From positions 496,001-560,000 of the forward strand of contig JALECJ010000056.1 of the NCBI GenBank assembly GCA_023515745.1: a stretch of 64,000 bases of DNA. The letters are read 5' to 3'. The DNA is from Amoeboaphelidium protococcarum (Eukaryota > Aphelidiomycota > Aphelidea). The notes under the pieces are model-generated. The model was not told the origin of the DNA, ran no database searches, and worked only from the letters and a program-made list of their open reading frames with translations. This document shows, in pieces, positions 29,046-40,284 of this stretch (position 1 is its first letter; each line of letters starts with the position of its first letter). The translations under genes and the position numbers were made by a program.

Positions 29046-29484
29046 TCACTCCTTCATAATCTTGAAACCACTGATCGGATGCAGCTTCTTGAAAGAGTTC
29101 AATTTCTTCTCTAAATCACCATCTGCTTAAAACGTAGTATCAACACGGACCACATCAAGTCTCTTCTGCAATCTGCTCCTCTTATCTGCCTCATTTCGGT
29201 CCGTATTTTACTGTTTAATCTCTTCATCTGTCATACTACCTAACATCCAATCGCGTCTTAGAGCAAGTTCTCGTGTTTCACAATGTCTGTTCTCAATCAT
29301 TTCTTGATCATTCATAGAGTCCATACGTTTCGAACGATTATCCTGTCGTTGTTGACTCTATTACATGACAAAATCTCTATATCCCCCTTCCGACATTGAC
29401 TCCTTCAGTTTCTAACGATTAATCACGCGTTGCCATCTTTAATGTCGACAATCTCAAATTCTCCTCGTCAGTCATAGCTTGCAT
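29046..29484 (-). CDS. Small charged coiled-coil protein, unrecognised
   Basis: Two-exon model: 29484-29427, a 40-bp GT-AG intron 29426-29387, and 29386-29046 ending in TGA; 132 aa. The protein is highly charged and helical, with three M-T/N-D-E/Q-E motifs (MTDEE, MNDQEM, MTDEEI) spaced about 35-45 residues apart, which suggests an internal repeat. If the intron is not used, ATG 29396 gives a 116-aa frame. No family recognised; its 3' end nearly touches the Helitron relic on the other strand. Confidence 0.45.
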
Positions 29485-29794
29485 TGCCTTTCTCTTCTTG
29501 CTTATCTCTTCTTAGGTTCTGATTTAGTAGACATTTCTATCTGCATTTGCTTTATTTTGCACAATATCAAAAATCCGATACGTGAAATGGAAAAGTCGTA
29601 CCGATGAAACAGTGATTCAACGTTTCACGTTCATGCGATTTATGACGCGTAATAGAGAAAATTCAACGGGCGGACAGACAGACGGACACGCGTTTTCGTG
29701 ATACTAGACCCGAACTACTTTTCTGGGTTTGTGAATCATCTATTGATCTAGACTTTTGGTCGAGAGTGTGGCCGCGGTATGCTGGTGGGTTGTC

Positions 29795-30973
29795 ATGGTG
29801 TTTAGAAAACGGAGAAGCGACCCGATTACGTTTTCACGGTTCGGGAATTTGGACGATATGGAATTGGAATACGCTGAATTAGAGTACGCTGAAGATATCA
29901 CAGAGACGGTGGATATTCCAGGGATTAGTCGATATTTGGATAGAAACATGAAGAAGGAATTGAAGATTTAGATGGATTAGGAGCTCGCATTTGATGACGA
30001 TGATTCAGATCTGGAAGATAGTCAAGATAGTGGCACTTATGAGGGTGATTATTTTGAAGATACAGAGGATAATGATGATGATGACGATAGTGGTATGGAT
30101 GGCGATGTAATAGATGATGAAGCTCTTGCTGATTATATGCAAAACGTTCTGAATGGCTCTGATGCTGACTTTATACCTCTAGATGCTAATATGGTTTTAA
30201 ACACCTCCGATAAATAGAATAACGAGAGACGCAAGATGGATATTGTATTGACTGAAGTTGAGCGATATTTACTGGATGATAATTAAAGCCTATTTATTGT
30301 ACAAGCTGAGAGTTTGACTAAACATATTAGGAGTAAGTTGATTAATTTGGTTATGGACTTGAAAGAGATTTCAATCTGCTCCAAGTATGATGGCGCACTT
30401 CATTTGCTAAAATCTGAACTCTTCTCTCCTGATGTTGGTCATATTAACAAACTTTGTATGCAGATGAAAGGTGAGTAGAATACATCTGCTTAAAAGTAAA
30501 GACGTTAGAGGGACGTTTATCATCTCGATTACGATAGTTTTGATGATGATGCAAATTATGAAAAGGCGTTGAGACTAAGTAAGAAGGCTATGAGGAAAGT
30601 TGGTAGAAAGCTTGGTGGTCATTAGAAGTCGAAATCTAATCAACAGATATAATAATAACAGAGACGAAAGTCTAAAGGTGCGTAATAGTAAAAGGGTGTT
30701 AGGCAGTAGAAATCTGGAAAGAGATAGTCTGTGAGTAATGGATCCAGGCCGTCTGGTAGAAAGTCTAAAGATGATGGTGATGTTATAAAGACTTAACACG
30801 GGAAAGTTGTCGGGTAAAATGCTCAGCCTTTAGCTAGCACCAATGTTGGTCATCAGTTACTCACCAAGATGGGTTGGTCGACTGGTTAATCTCTGGGTAA
30901 TGAGGGATCGAACGGAATTAAGGAACCCATTGCCGCCACTATGAGGGGTAGAGGTAGAGGTTTAGGAAATTGA
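29795..30973 (+). CDS. G-patch protein, SQS1/GPATCH2-like
   Basis: 392 aa, ATG 29795 to TGA 30971, single exon. The N-terminus MVFRKRRSDPITFSR is followed by a long acidic region with DDDDD runs. A region near 150-205 could be an R3H-like module, and then comes a Lys/Gln/Arg-rich stretch with many TAG/TAA codons. The C-terminal 45 residues are a G-patch (HQLLTKMGWSTGQSLGNEG ... GRGRGLGN). G-patch proteins activate DEAH helicases such as Prp43 in splicing and ribosome biogenesis. The order of acidic region, R3H-like part and terminal G-patch matches yeast Sqs1; identity beyond that is inference. Confidence 0.75.
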
Positions 30974-31029
30974 AGTGGAATGTTATTATACCCAGTATTT
31001 GTACATATTAGCGGTAGTCATCATTTACA

Positions 31030-32122
31030 TCACAGTTTGAACTCTTGTAATAGATTTGCCTTGATTGATTGCATAAAAGCAGACTTCATTTTTGTATCAT
31101 CTTTATTGTTCGCAGTTGAAGTACTAACTGCTTGATCCATCTTGATAGTCTATTATGAAGATTATGATGAGGATTGCTTCCTCTTCTTGCCAGCTGCCAC
31201 GGCTTGATTCTCCTGGTCCTGTTCTTCCAATGGCCAAAACACTGCAACACCATTATCATTGATGTAGTTATAACAGGTGGCCCAACTAAATCTGATCAGA
31301 GACGGGAATCCAAATACAGGATCAAAATTATCCCTGAGCCATTGTTTAGTGATAGGATCAGACGGGTATCCACAGCCCATCTCACCGACACTGGAGAAAC
31401 CATTCTCGCGAAACTTCCACTGTTTCAGTTGAGCATCGCGCGTCACTTTGGCACAGATCGATGCCGCACTCACAATCGCGTACTTTGCATCAGCCTTACT
31501 CTCAACGCAAATCTTGTCAATTGATGGGAATGTCTTGCGCAATAATTCTGTATATTTCTACGGACTTCCCACTGTATCAACATACAACTACACTTTTTAT
31601 GACGGAAAGTTTATTAATGATCGATTGTGACATTTAAATTCATAAACAATCTTACTTCAGTAATGTTATAGCCATTACTTAATGCATGGCGCACTAAATC
31701 AATTGCCGTATCAAAACTGAGTTGATTAAGATTATACTTTGTTCGTCGCAACATTTTATTAGAGATATCTTGAGGACTTAGTACCGTGCAAGAGTACTGC
31801 AACCAGTCGCTCTCACTAATGCTTTGGAACATTTCATCTCTCTGCTACTCAGACAACTTTTTACTATCATCGAACCCGACATCATTCAACTTCTTTCTTA
31901 CAGAGAGTTTACAATAAGCCACAGCATAGACCATTGGTCCCAGAACTGGACCTCTCCCTACATAATTCATACATTAAGTTTATAGTAAATCGTATAAACG
32001 ATCTCTTAATGGACACACTTACCTGCCTCGTCAATGCCCATACAGTATTCCTCTTGGTCTTTCACATCCAGTTTATTATCATCAACTGATTATGAACTTT
32101 TATGCACCGTAAAAGTCTTCAT
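31030..32122 (-). CDS. RNH201: Ribonuclease H2 catalytic subunit A
   Basis: Three exons: 32122-32023, 31957-31656 and 31587-31030, with GT-AG introns of 65 and 68 bp; 319 aa. It cleaves RNA in RNA/DNA hybrids and removes single ribonucleotides from DNA. The first intron splits the glycine codon of GIDEAGRGPVLGPMVY, the catalytic Asp-Glu motif. The other acidic residues lie in LYVDTVGSP and in ESKADAKYAIVSAASICAKVTRD. The substrate-binding end GYPSDPITKQWL ... PVFGFPSLIRFSW is intact. The Ser/Gln/Lys-rich tail of about 40 residues is longer than usual. Convergent with the G-patch gene. Confidence 0.95.
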
Positions 32123-32528
32123 TTCTTAATATGTTATGCCAGTATCTAGAATATTTAAAGTAATAAAATAGAAGAGCCTTCGGTAAATTTTTACTAGGAC
32201 TGAAACAAAGTGAGCCAGACGACCACTACTAAGCGCGTAAGAGAACAAGCGGCTGAACACGAAACGAGAGCGAGTGAACTCCTATCCCCTTTAACGCGTG
32301 TTTGAATAAAGAGAGTGAAGAGACACCAAGGAGCGACGAAATCTAATACTTTCTGGGCGATCAACGTTGTTGTCGAGGCGACCAATAATGACGTTTGCCT
32401 CAAGAATGTTGCTGAAAACATTCTTTCTTTCCTCTTGTTCCTTTCTTTCCTCTAAAGATTTTTTTTAATTTCACGCAGTGTGTTGAATATTATTTTGACT
32501 TTTCTTAGTCCTTAAAGCAGCAACAAAA
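32123..32528. promoter_or_regulatory. Divergent upstream region of RNase H2A and acyl-CoA dehydrogenase
   Basis: 406 bp; a T-rich tract (32456-32470) lies near the downstream gene. No protein-like frame. Confidence 0.35.
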
Positions 32529-33791
32529 ATGAATAGCTTGTTGAGAAAGCAGTTTATATCGGGATCTGCTTCTAGATTGGCAAAGGCCAAGTTGCCTGCT
32601 GCAGAGTATATTGGATTCAATCTGACTGCCGAGTAGAAGGAATATCAAGAGTTGGCTCGCAAGTTTACCGCTGAGCACATTATCCCTAATGCAGCAGAAC
32701 ATGATAGAACCGGTGAGTACCCAGTGGAGATTATCAAAAAGTGCTGGGAACTGGGCCTGATGAACACTCATATTCCAGAGAAATTTGGCGGTCTCGGATT
32801 GGGTGTACTTGATTCTTGTATCATCACTGAGGAGTTGGCGTACGGCTGTAGTGGTATGTAGACTGCAATTGAGGCTAATAGTTTAGCTCAAGCACCGCTG
32901 CATGTGGTCACTGATCCAAAGTATGACGAGTTGAAGAAGAAGTATCTGGGTAGAATGACTGAGGAACCTCTTATGGCTGGCTACTGTGTTACTGAACCTC
33001 AGGCTGGTAGTGATGTGGCCGGTGCAAGAACTATGGCTGTGAAGAAGGGAGATAAGTGGGTGGTCAATGGCTAGAAGATGTGGATCACCAATGGTGGAAA
33101 GGCCAACTGGTATTTCTTGCTGGCAAAGACTGATGCCAGTGCACCGGCAGGTAAAGCATTCACTGGATTTGTTGTTGATGCCAATGCTCCTGGTGTTACA
33201 GTCGGTAAGAAGGAGTTGAACATGGGTCAGCGTTGTTCGGATACTCGTGGCATCACCTTTGAGGATGTTGAGATTCCGGATGAGAACAGACTGGGTGATG
33301 TTGGACAGGGATTCAAGATTGCTATGGGTGCCTTTGATATCACAAGACCAGCTGTGGCTAGTGGTGCAGTTGGTCTGGCAAGACGTGCTCTGGAGGAGGC
33401 CACCAAGTACAGCATGGAGAGAAAGACTATGGGTAAGCCAATCTGTGAGCACCAGGCTATAGCTTTCATGCTAGCTGAGATGGCCATGGGCGTTGAATTG
33501 GCCAGATTGATGGTTTGGCGCAGTGCGCGCACCTACGATGAGGGCAAGAGAAATACTTACTATGCCTCTATCGCCAAGGCGTATGCGGGTGATATTGCAA
33601 ACAAGAATGCCGCTGATGCCGTTTAAATCTTTGGTGGAAATGGCTTTAACTCTGAGTATCCGGTGGAGAAGTTGATGCGTGATGCCAAGATTTTCTAGAT
33701 CTATGAGGGAACTGCGCAGATTCAGCGTGTCATTGTCAGCCGTCTTTTGTTGGACAACGTTGCCAAGACTGGTAGCTCTATTCTGTCTTGA
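32529..33791 (+). CDS. ACADM: Acyl-CoA dehydrogenase, medium-chain (ACADM) type
   Basis: 420 aa, ATG 32529 to TGA 33789, single exon, the length of human MCAD (421). The first 25 residues are a basic mitochondrial presequence ([19 protein letters not shown]). FAD/substrate signatures are [12 protein letters not shown] and [11 protein letters not shown]. The catalytic base is the Glu of [10 protein letters not shown] near residue 393, in the position used by MCAD and short-chain enzymes. TAG encodes the Gln of NGQKMW and TAA that of VQIFGGNGF, both strongly conserved. It performs the first step of mitochondrial beta-oxidation. Confidence 0.93.
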
Positions 33792-33988
33792 TGAACAGCG
33801 GATGGCTTTATAAATTTGATTTCTTTTACTCTCTATTGATTAATTACGTTTTTTATAATAATTATCTTGATCAACTTTTGATATTGTTATCACGAGTCCT
33901 CTCTGAGTTGTGGAGGGGAAGTGATAGAGCGAAGCTTATTCCCGTTGATCAAAAGCAATTCGTTGAAAGTTTATTAATAGTTACAAAA

Positions 33989-35059
33989 ATGAATGGCGGC
34001 AAGGATGTATTGAAATGCAATGCGATGGAGAGTTAATGGATTAGACAGATAATAAAGCCATTTTAGTTGAAGCCGTTTGGGTACTTATCAGTCAGACATG
34101 TTGTCTAATAATAATAAATTAAGAAGATTGAATCTGATCATACTGGGAACGCGACATTATGCACTACACATTAAAAATTCCATTCATCTGCCAATGAGCC
34201 ATCTGGCGTTTAGTATGTTGATAACTAAGATGATCAAGATGACGGTATAGACAAAGAGCTTTTGGAAAGGAATAGACGCATAGGCCATGCTATTGAAGTG
34301 CTTCGCTATCAACTGCCTCGATATTTCTCGTACAATTCTAATCACACCACATCATGGCATGGTAATAATTAGCGCGATTATTCCACGGAGACAGATGTTG
34401 ATATTACAGAGGAGGATTTTGATTAGTTAAACTAGCTGGATATGAGTATTTATCATCCTGATATCGTCATAAGGGAACCACATCATTACAGGTTGCATCT
34501 CGCCGGATTGAAAAAATATGAATGGTTAATGAGTGCAACCAGATCAGTCCTCAGTGTCTATTGCTAGCAGTATCAATTTAAGATTACGAACATAGTGATA
34601 CATCATCGCGCTGAGTCGCTTGGTGAGTTGGGAGCGGCTTAATCATCATCTACATTAGGATTAAGTGGTGGTTCAAACTCTATAAACGCGAGTGACAGTG
34701 TTGGTAAGGTGTCAATCCACTGGCAATTTGAGGGTATCAGTCGCGCTTCTATCGCCAGCCACTGGTTGACATCAAGACTCAAGTCAATCGGAAATCTAAT
34801 GGGTGGCAACTTTAATCACAGCAGTCCTAATTCCGGAGATGTTGGTAGATTACCCCCGGATTAGAATATAATTGAGCAGAAAATCATTTACAATGGCGTG
34901 TTTGTATATAGATTCATGGATGATTAGATGGCGTTGATAGATGAGCATTCCATAGAGAAGGTAATACCGGCGCCGCGTAGATTTGCTCCTCTAACACTTC
35001 TGGGATGGCTCACCTCTGCCGGTCATTGGCGAACTGGTAAAGAAGTTGCCGTTGAATGA
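33989..35059 (+). CDS. NTF2-like protein, C6orf136/DUF2358-like
   Basis: 356 aa, ATG 33989 to TGA 35057. The frame is open back to 33791, so the start is not certain. The N-terminus is basic and could be a mitochondrial presequence. The core near 145-200 has YHPDIVIREP ... HLAGLKKYEWLMSATRS, the pattern of the DUF2358/C6orf136 family, whose members have an NTF2-like fold. A later segment reads VSIHWQFEGISRAS. A Ser/Asn/Gly-rich insertion separates two parts of the fold. The family has no established activity. Confidence 0.55.
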
Positions 35060-35147
35060 TACGTCTGATACAGTGCTGTAGTATTATCCAGAAAATAAAA
35101 TATAGGAATGTATATAAGACTTTTCATTATTTGAATTATTCAAAATG

Positions 35148-35945
35148 TCACAGTGATTTGTATAGCGACGAACTTAGTTTAGATGCAGCGGCAGTATCGA
35201 GGAACCATACTAAAGATCCATGACGGGGATCAACTAATTGAACAGGATATTTGACGTCCTACTAAGCCCCATCACTCAATGCATGGCTGAGCACATCCTT
35301 CTTCCCATCTCCGGTAACTATAAAGTGGACATTGTGCGCGTCATTAACTAGAGGTAAAGTGAACGTAATTCTATTTGGCGGTGGCTTCGGACTGTCATCT
35401 AAACAAGAAATCAGTGTATCGCGATTGTCAATCTTAAGCAGTTCATGTCTAGGGAATAGGGAGCACGTATGACCATCTGGACCCATGCCCAGTAGAATGA
35501 GATCAATCTAGGGATGACGACTGCCTAGCATAGATTACAGCTTGGTCTAGTATGTTTACGCAGCACCAGTTAAATCATTGCGCTTGACACAATCTTCATC
35601 GACTGTCAACACTGATTCCCTTCTCAGTCCGTGAGTGTACAGTTTACTGAGAACTTGGTCTTCACACAGCTTGTGATTACTATCGCCATCATCCAGCAGA
35701 ACGAATCGCTCATCAGCATACAAGACAATCCACTTGTCAAGTTGGTCTCTAGTTATGCGACCACTTTCCGCGGCTTTAATCAAAGGTCCACCGACAACTT
35801 TGGGCAAAGATCCTCCACTGAATGCGATAGAAAACTTCCCGCGCTACTCAATACTTTCCGCCTAAATTTTTATTATCTTCTCGACAGCAGCTAATCCAAT
35901 ATATTCTGCACTCTATCCCACAACTATATCTTTACCGCTGTTCAT
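35148..35945 (-). CDS. SOL3: 6-phosphogluconolactonase
   Basis: 265 aa, ATG 35945 to TGA 35148. It hydrolyses 6-phosphogluconolactone in the oxidative pentose phosphate pathway. Family blocks are FSIAFSGGSLPKVV (phosphate loop), WIVLYADERFV, DLILLGMGPDGHTCSLFP (catalytic region) and RITFTLPLVNDAHNVHFIVTGDGK. Length matches the 250-260 aa norm and no intron is needed. Confidence 0.95.
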
Positions 35946-36269
35946 TTCAAAGCGCTATGGTATGACTTGCGAAAGTGATCCAAATTGATCGATCTTACAC
36001 AAGTCTAACAAAGACAGCTTGACGCGCTCGCTGACCTGAGAGATTCGTAACTGTGACAGGCCGGCTCGCTCAATCCTCAAAGCGTCGTGTCGTTCGCTCC
36101 TTTACTATCTCTTCTCTCGTCGTTCCTCTCTGCTGGTTGGCGAGATCACAGTCACTCAGTTATTCATTCATTCATCTCTATACAGTACTGCTCTCAGTGT
36201 TAAGTCTCTTCTTTATAATCGACCATCCCATCTAAAAAATTTTACATTGATCAAGACTGAGGTTTTATA
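35946..36269. promoter_or_regulatory. Divergent upstream region
   Basis: 324 bp between the 6-phosphogluconolactonase and the TPR protein gene. No element was recognised. Confidence 0.3.
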
Positions 36270-37853
36270 ATGGCGAATTTGAATCGGAATAATTCTGTGT
36301 AGTGTGAAGAGTTTATTCGCGATTTTGTCGCATCAAGAGAGAATTAGATCCTGGATATAGTTGGTTAATGGTAGTAAAGAAGCTAATCATCCGTCTTTAA
36401 AGATACTTAAAATCTCACTTTGATAATATCCAATTTGCACGATTAATTTGGGCATTATGCTACTGATTAAAGAGATCGCGTATACGTGAAGGAAATGACA
36501 ACATCTCAGCATCCAGATATCTAAGATGGTTCTGCCTTTTATAGAGCGTGCGGTAATTGGCATGTTGATTTCAATGCTGTTCTTGGTAAAGATGGTGATG
36601 TTTAGGACGCTGGCCAAGTTGTAGATTATATCTCGCTGCGATAGAAGCAGTAAGAAGACTGGGCGTGTGGATGTCTCAGAGATGGGCTGCAGGTGCTGGA
36701 TAGTGTCAAGGATCTTATGGGTGATGAGCGTAAAAAGGCCAAGGAGAGTTCGCTTAAATATTTTAAGCAGGCTATAGAACTACAGCCACATAATATGTAT
36801 GCCAAGATTGTTTTCGGTAATACGCTGAATGGTGTCAGCCGGTATGATGACGCTATTGTGCAATTTGAATAGGTGCTCCATTCAATGTTACATGACAATG
36901 TGGATCGTATCAAGCGCCTGGATGCAAATAGTGTTGGTAGTATTACACAGAGCTTAACATAAGGTGCTGATAAAAGGCATTCTGATGATAGCAATATGGA
37001 TGAGGATTAGTTTTATAATGTGCATAATGTGTTTGAATTCTATAACAAGTCCGTCTAAGGTAGTTAGAGGAAGGAGGCGTACATGGAGACTGCCAAGTAT
37101 AAAGATTTAAAGCAAAAGTATTAGGAGTATGCCAAGTTGCATCCTATCAGGTAATTTGTCCGCAAGCCACCACCGCAATAGAGATAATATAACTAGTAGC
37201 CGCGTCGGTATGATTCAAATGGGCATCTGAGACAAGATTAGGATGTACGTGAAGATCGAGGAAGACACCAGGGGCCACCACCTCAAAATAATTATTATAG
37301 AGATGCTCATTACCGGGATTCACGATAGTACTACGATGACTACTATCGATACCCAGAAGATTATCAGCGTGGTGCATACCATCATCCGCGCGATGCATAT
37401 GAATCGTAGTATAGAAATTATGAAGATCATTATTATGGCCAAGCTGCCTCTTAGTAGTATCATTAGCAATAGAGAACGGAGGAAGATGATCGATAATTTG
37501 ATAGACTTCGCGGTAGACCATCAGAATCTCAAAGTAAGCACCGGGGAGGAGAGTAATCTCGGGGAGAGTCACGTAGTAGGATCAGTTATGATGAAGTGGC
37601 TGATAAGTAACCTCCACCGTATCCGTAATAGCCGCCTCATGAAGATTAACGACCACCACCACATCAATAGTAGGCAAGTGGTAGTCGCTATGATCCGACC
37701 GAAGATATGGCAAATTTCCAACACCAACCAAGACGACAATTTAATGGTCATTAGTATCCGCGTCCGCATGGAAATTAAAGAAATTGCTATTAGTCTCATA
37801 ATTCATCATCATCATCATCATCGTACAATTAACATAATCGTGATCGTCGCTGA
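36270..37853 (+). CDS. TPR-containing protein with long Q/Y/R/H-rich tail
   Basis: 527 aa in one frame, ATG 36270 to TGA 37851. The middle has a TPR-like unit: SSLKYFKQAIELQPHNMYAKIVFGNTL at about 155-180, then YDDAIVQFEQVL. Upstream is a globular part with WACGC. From about residue 295 the protein is low complexity: Arg-Tyr-Asp, Pro-rich and Gln-rich patches such as RQYYDDYYRYPEDYQRG, ending in a Ser run. Such tails are common in RNA-binding and condensate-forming proteins. I do not assign a function; TTC14 and splicing-associated TPR proteins are loose analogies. Half or more of the tail Gln codons are TAA/TAG. Confidence 0.65.
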
Positions 37854-37913
37854 TGATACACTTAAGCTCAATGTTGTACTTCTTAGAGTCTTCTCTCTCT
37901 TTATAAACGAATC

Positions 37914-38589
37914 ATGATGAATTTGCATATTCGGAGACTCGATCAGAAGAGATTTATATTTAGATTGCCTGATATCTCTCACCTTACTCAGGTGATCAGC
38001 TCTCCCAAATTACACCATTATTCAAATACAGACGTGATCAGGTACGTCATTCAGCTATTCAGTACCTTTGATGGTCTTAAACTGCTACTATGCTTGTAAG
38101 TGTAGATCAATATCGCCGAGATAGTTTTATGACGTTGTGTCTGATGTGAACAGTTATAACACGTTCGTTCCCTATTGCACATCATCCAGAATTATAGATG
38201 GATCAAGGCGATTGATGAATAGAGAGGAAGGTGAAGTGTTGTAATAGTCATTTAAGGGAGTACTAGGAGTCGGATTCAAGAATTCAGAAGGTCGGTACAC
38301 GAGTAGCGTCACCTGCATTGAAAAGCATCGACTTAACCGGTATGAAGTATTGGCGGTGGCATCAGAGAGTGAAGTATTTAAGTAGCTGCAGACTAGGTGG
38401 ACTATTATGCCGCTGGATGCTAATTCTTCTACTGATGATGCTTGTCGAGTACAATTTGTGATTGATTATCAGTTCAAATCTGTTCTTCATGATGCCATGG
38501 CTGGATTCTTTTTCAATGAAGTTGCCTTAAAGATGGTTGACGCGTTTAAAGTTGAAGCTCATAGTAGAATGAAGAGATTATAAAAATGA
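37914..38589 (+). CDS. COQ10: Coenzyme Q-binding protein COQ10 (START domain)
   Basis: Exon 1 37914-38041, 64-bp GT-AG intron 38042-38105, exon 2 38106-38589 ending in TGA; 203 aa (one less if the second ATG at 37917 is used). Yeast Coq10 is 207 aa. The splice joins HYSNTDVIRS to ISPRQFYDVVSDVNSYNTFVPYCTSS, the family hallmark. Later blocks are SFKGVLGVGF, SSVTCIE and VQFVIDYQFKSVLHDAMAGFFFNEV. It binds ubiquinone in the mitochondrial inner membrane and is needed for respiration. It starts 60 bp after the TPR gene stop. Confidence 0.93.
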
Positions 38590-38630
38590 TGAACCGATAA
38601 TGTGGTATCTTGATGTATATTCTTGCACGA

Positions 38631-39387
38631 TCATACCAAAGTTCCGTCTAGCATGTTGGCATACTTGTTCTTCTTGGAGTATGAGTACTGAATATCATGA
38701 GTGGTGAGCCAGTTTTCCAAATGAGACTTGGCTGTAATAGCATCTACATGCTCAAGTTCAATCTCATAACAAGTGCCGTGCTGGAACATGGTCTCATCAA
38801 CCTCCAGAACATAATCTTTCCATTAAAACTTTTGCCTCTAATTCTTGAATGAGCCAACCTTCTTCCATCCGCTCTGGTCGTTGAACTTTTCTATAATTTA
38901 TTTCAACAGCGCAGACTTAGATGTAGATGTTGCTTGAGAAATCTAAGATGGATCTTCAATCAAACGCTTAGCCTCATCGCTACCTAAAGTCTCTTCAGTC
39001 TACACTCTCAACTTACGTCCGTCAAGATATCACTGCGGTCAACACTCAAGTAAGCATACCTACCTCTTCAACTCGACTGACTCCATTTTCTAATACAGCG
39101 TTACCTTTCAATGTCAGAACATAACTTTCACTCCCGCCAGACTTGATCTTTTATCGAATTCTCATTACATTTCTCACCTTCTAACTACACACATAATAAT
39201 GATATGAGATGAGATTCTAGATGGCGGGCGACAAAGGATCAACAACTTACAGCGCATTGTCCTCGGTGTCAAAGAAATTGTTAGTCTGAATCTCCGTACC
39301 TAGCGGTATAGCCTCTTTAGTCAAGAGTTCAATGACGCGTTAATGGGCAGCTTTATCCGGCAACTTTAACTTCACCTCAATCTCCAT
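38631..39387 (-). CDS. CYTH-domain triphosphatase (triphosphate tunnel metalloenzyme)
   Basis: Three exons: 39387-39251, 39172-39064 and 38999-38631; introns of 78 and 64 bp, GT-AG; 204 aa. The start MEIEVKLKLPD carries the ExExK metal-binding motif of CYTH proteins. Exon joining restores FFDTEDNALNVMRIRQK and SYVLTLKG. The end has YVLEVDETMF and CYEIELEHVD. Family members hydrolyse inorganic tripolyphosphate or thiamine triphosphate; the plant TTM3 type is the nearest by pattern. Convergent with COQ10, with only 41 bp between the stops. Confidence 0.88.
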
Positions 39388-39539
39388 CGTTGGTTTGATA
39401 GTAAATTTCACTCTCTTCCGAGCAGTAGAGAAAATTCGATTCAACAACAATGTTGGGATAAGAGTCGGCCTTAAAACAACAGTCTTCTGACCCTGACATG
39501 TGTTAGGTTGTGACGAAACACGTACAACGTCAGTGAAAA

Positions 39540-40011
39540 ATGATCAAACTACTTCTTCAAGTGAAGTAGAAATAACAATAATTGGTTATTATTTATTTTC
39601 TACTTATTACGTTTTTAACAACATGTTTTAGAATATACTGGATACAGAAGATGCAAAAGATTCTTCATCATCGGCGGAATATTAGTAGATTTCAGAGGAT
39701 AAGTAAGAATTGCCAGGTGGCTAGTTTACTGCAGGTATGTTCCAGAGCGTGTTTTAAATGTGAGCGAAACAAATGATGAACATTCAGCGACGGATGTGTG
39801 TGTAGAAGATTTGAGTATAATCAAAGAGACTTTGGCTAAGATTACAGTGCCAGACCATTGTATTCCTCACTGGGCCAAATAAATTCCTGAGAATGTTTGG
39901 ATGTCAAGGCTGTCTGGTTCTATTAGCACATAAGCGAACGTAGGTGGATAAAGACACTCGTCTACTGGCACAACTTTATTCCAACGCGATGATGAATAGT
40001 CCGAAAAGTGA
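39540..40011 (+). CDS. Small acidic protein, possibly MEA1-like
   Basis: Three-exon model: 39540-39584, 39632-39734, 39806-40011 with introns of 47 and 71 bp; 117 aa ending in TGA. Reading frame and GT-AG sites agree at both junctions. The conserved-looking core is EDLSIIKETLAKITVP followed by PHWAKQIPENVWMSRL, which recalls the C-terminal motif of male-enhanced antigen 1 and related small proteins. That link is from memory of the pattern and weak. The first exon (MIKLLLQVK plus Gln run) is the least certain part. Confidence 0.45.
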
Positions 40012-40284
40012 TAGAAATTGTGAGTATTAATATACATTTCAGTCTTGAACTGACCTTAAATGTATTTGCAATATCTTTGCTATCAATATTTCAAATAGCG
40101 TATGTTAGTTCCTGGATTACAAAGGTTCGCTTGTCGCAACTGTTCATTACAGAACTCAGCATGTTGCCATGGTTACCCTGCGGAACAACAGTATTGAGCT
40201 GTTCACTTGTTTAACAACTCTTCTATCCCACTCTAGAGAACTATCACCACAACACTATTATATCGAATCCGAATGCTATCTAAC

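Noticed and set aside
32883-33452. 189-codon minus-strand frame opposite the acyl-CoA dehydrogenase
   Set aside because: Shadow of the sense gene, whose FAD and catalytic motifs are intact.
37243-37917. Plus-strand 224-codon frame without any standard stop
   Set aside because: It is the +1 shadow of the Q/Y/R-rich tail of the TPR protein. Its content (Ile/Met/His runs) is not protein-like, and the true frame is open for 527 codons.
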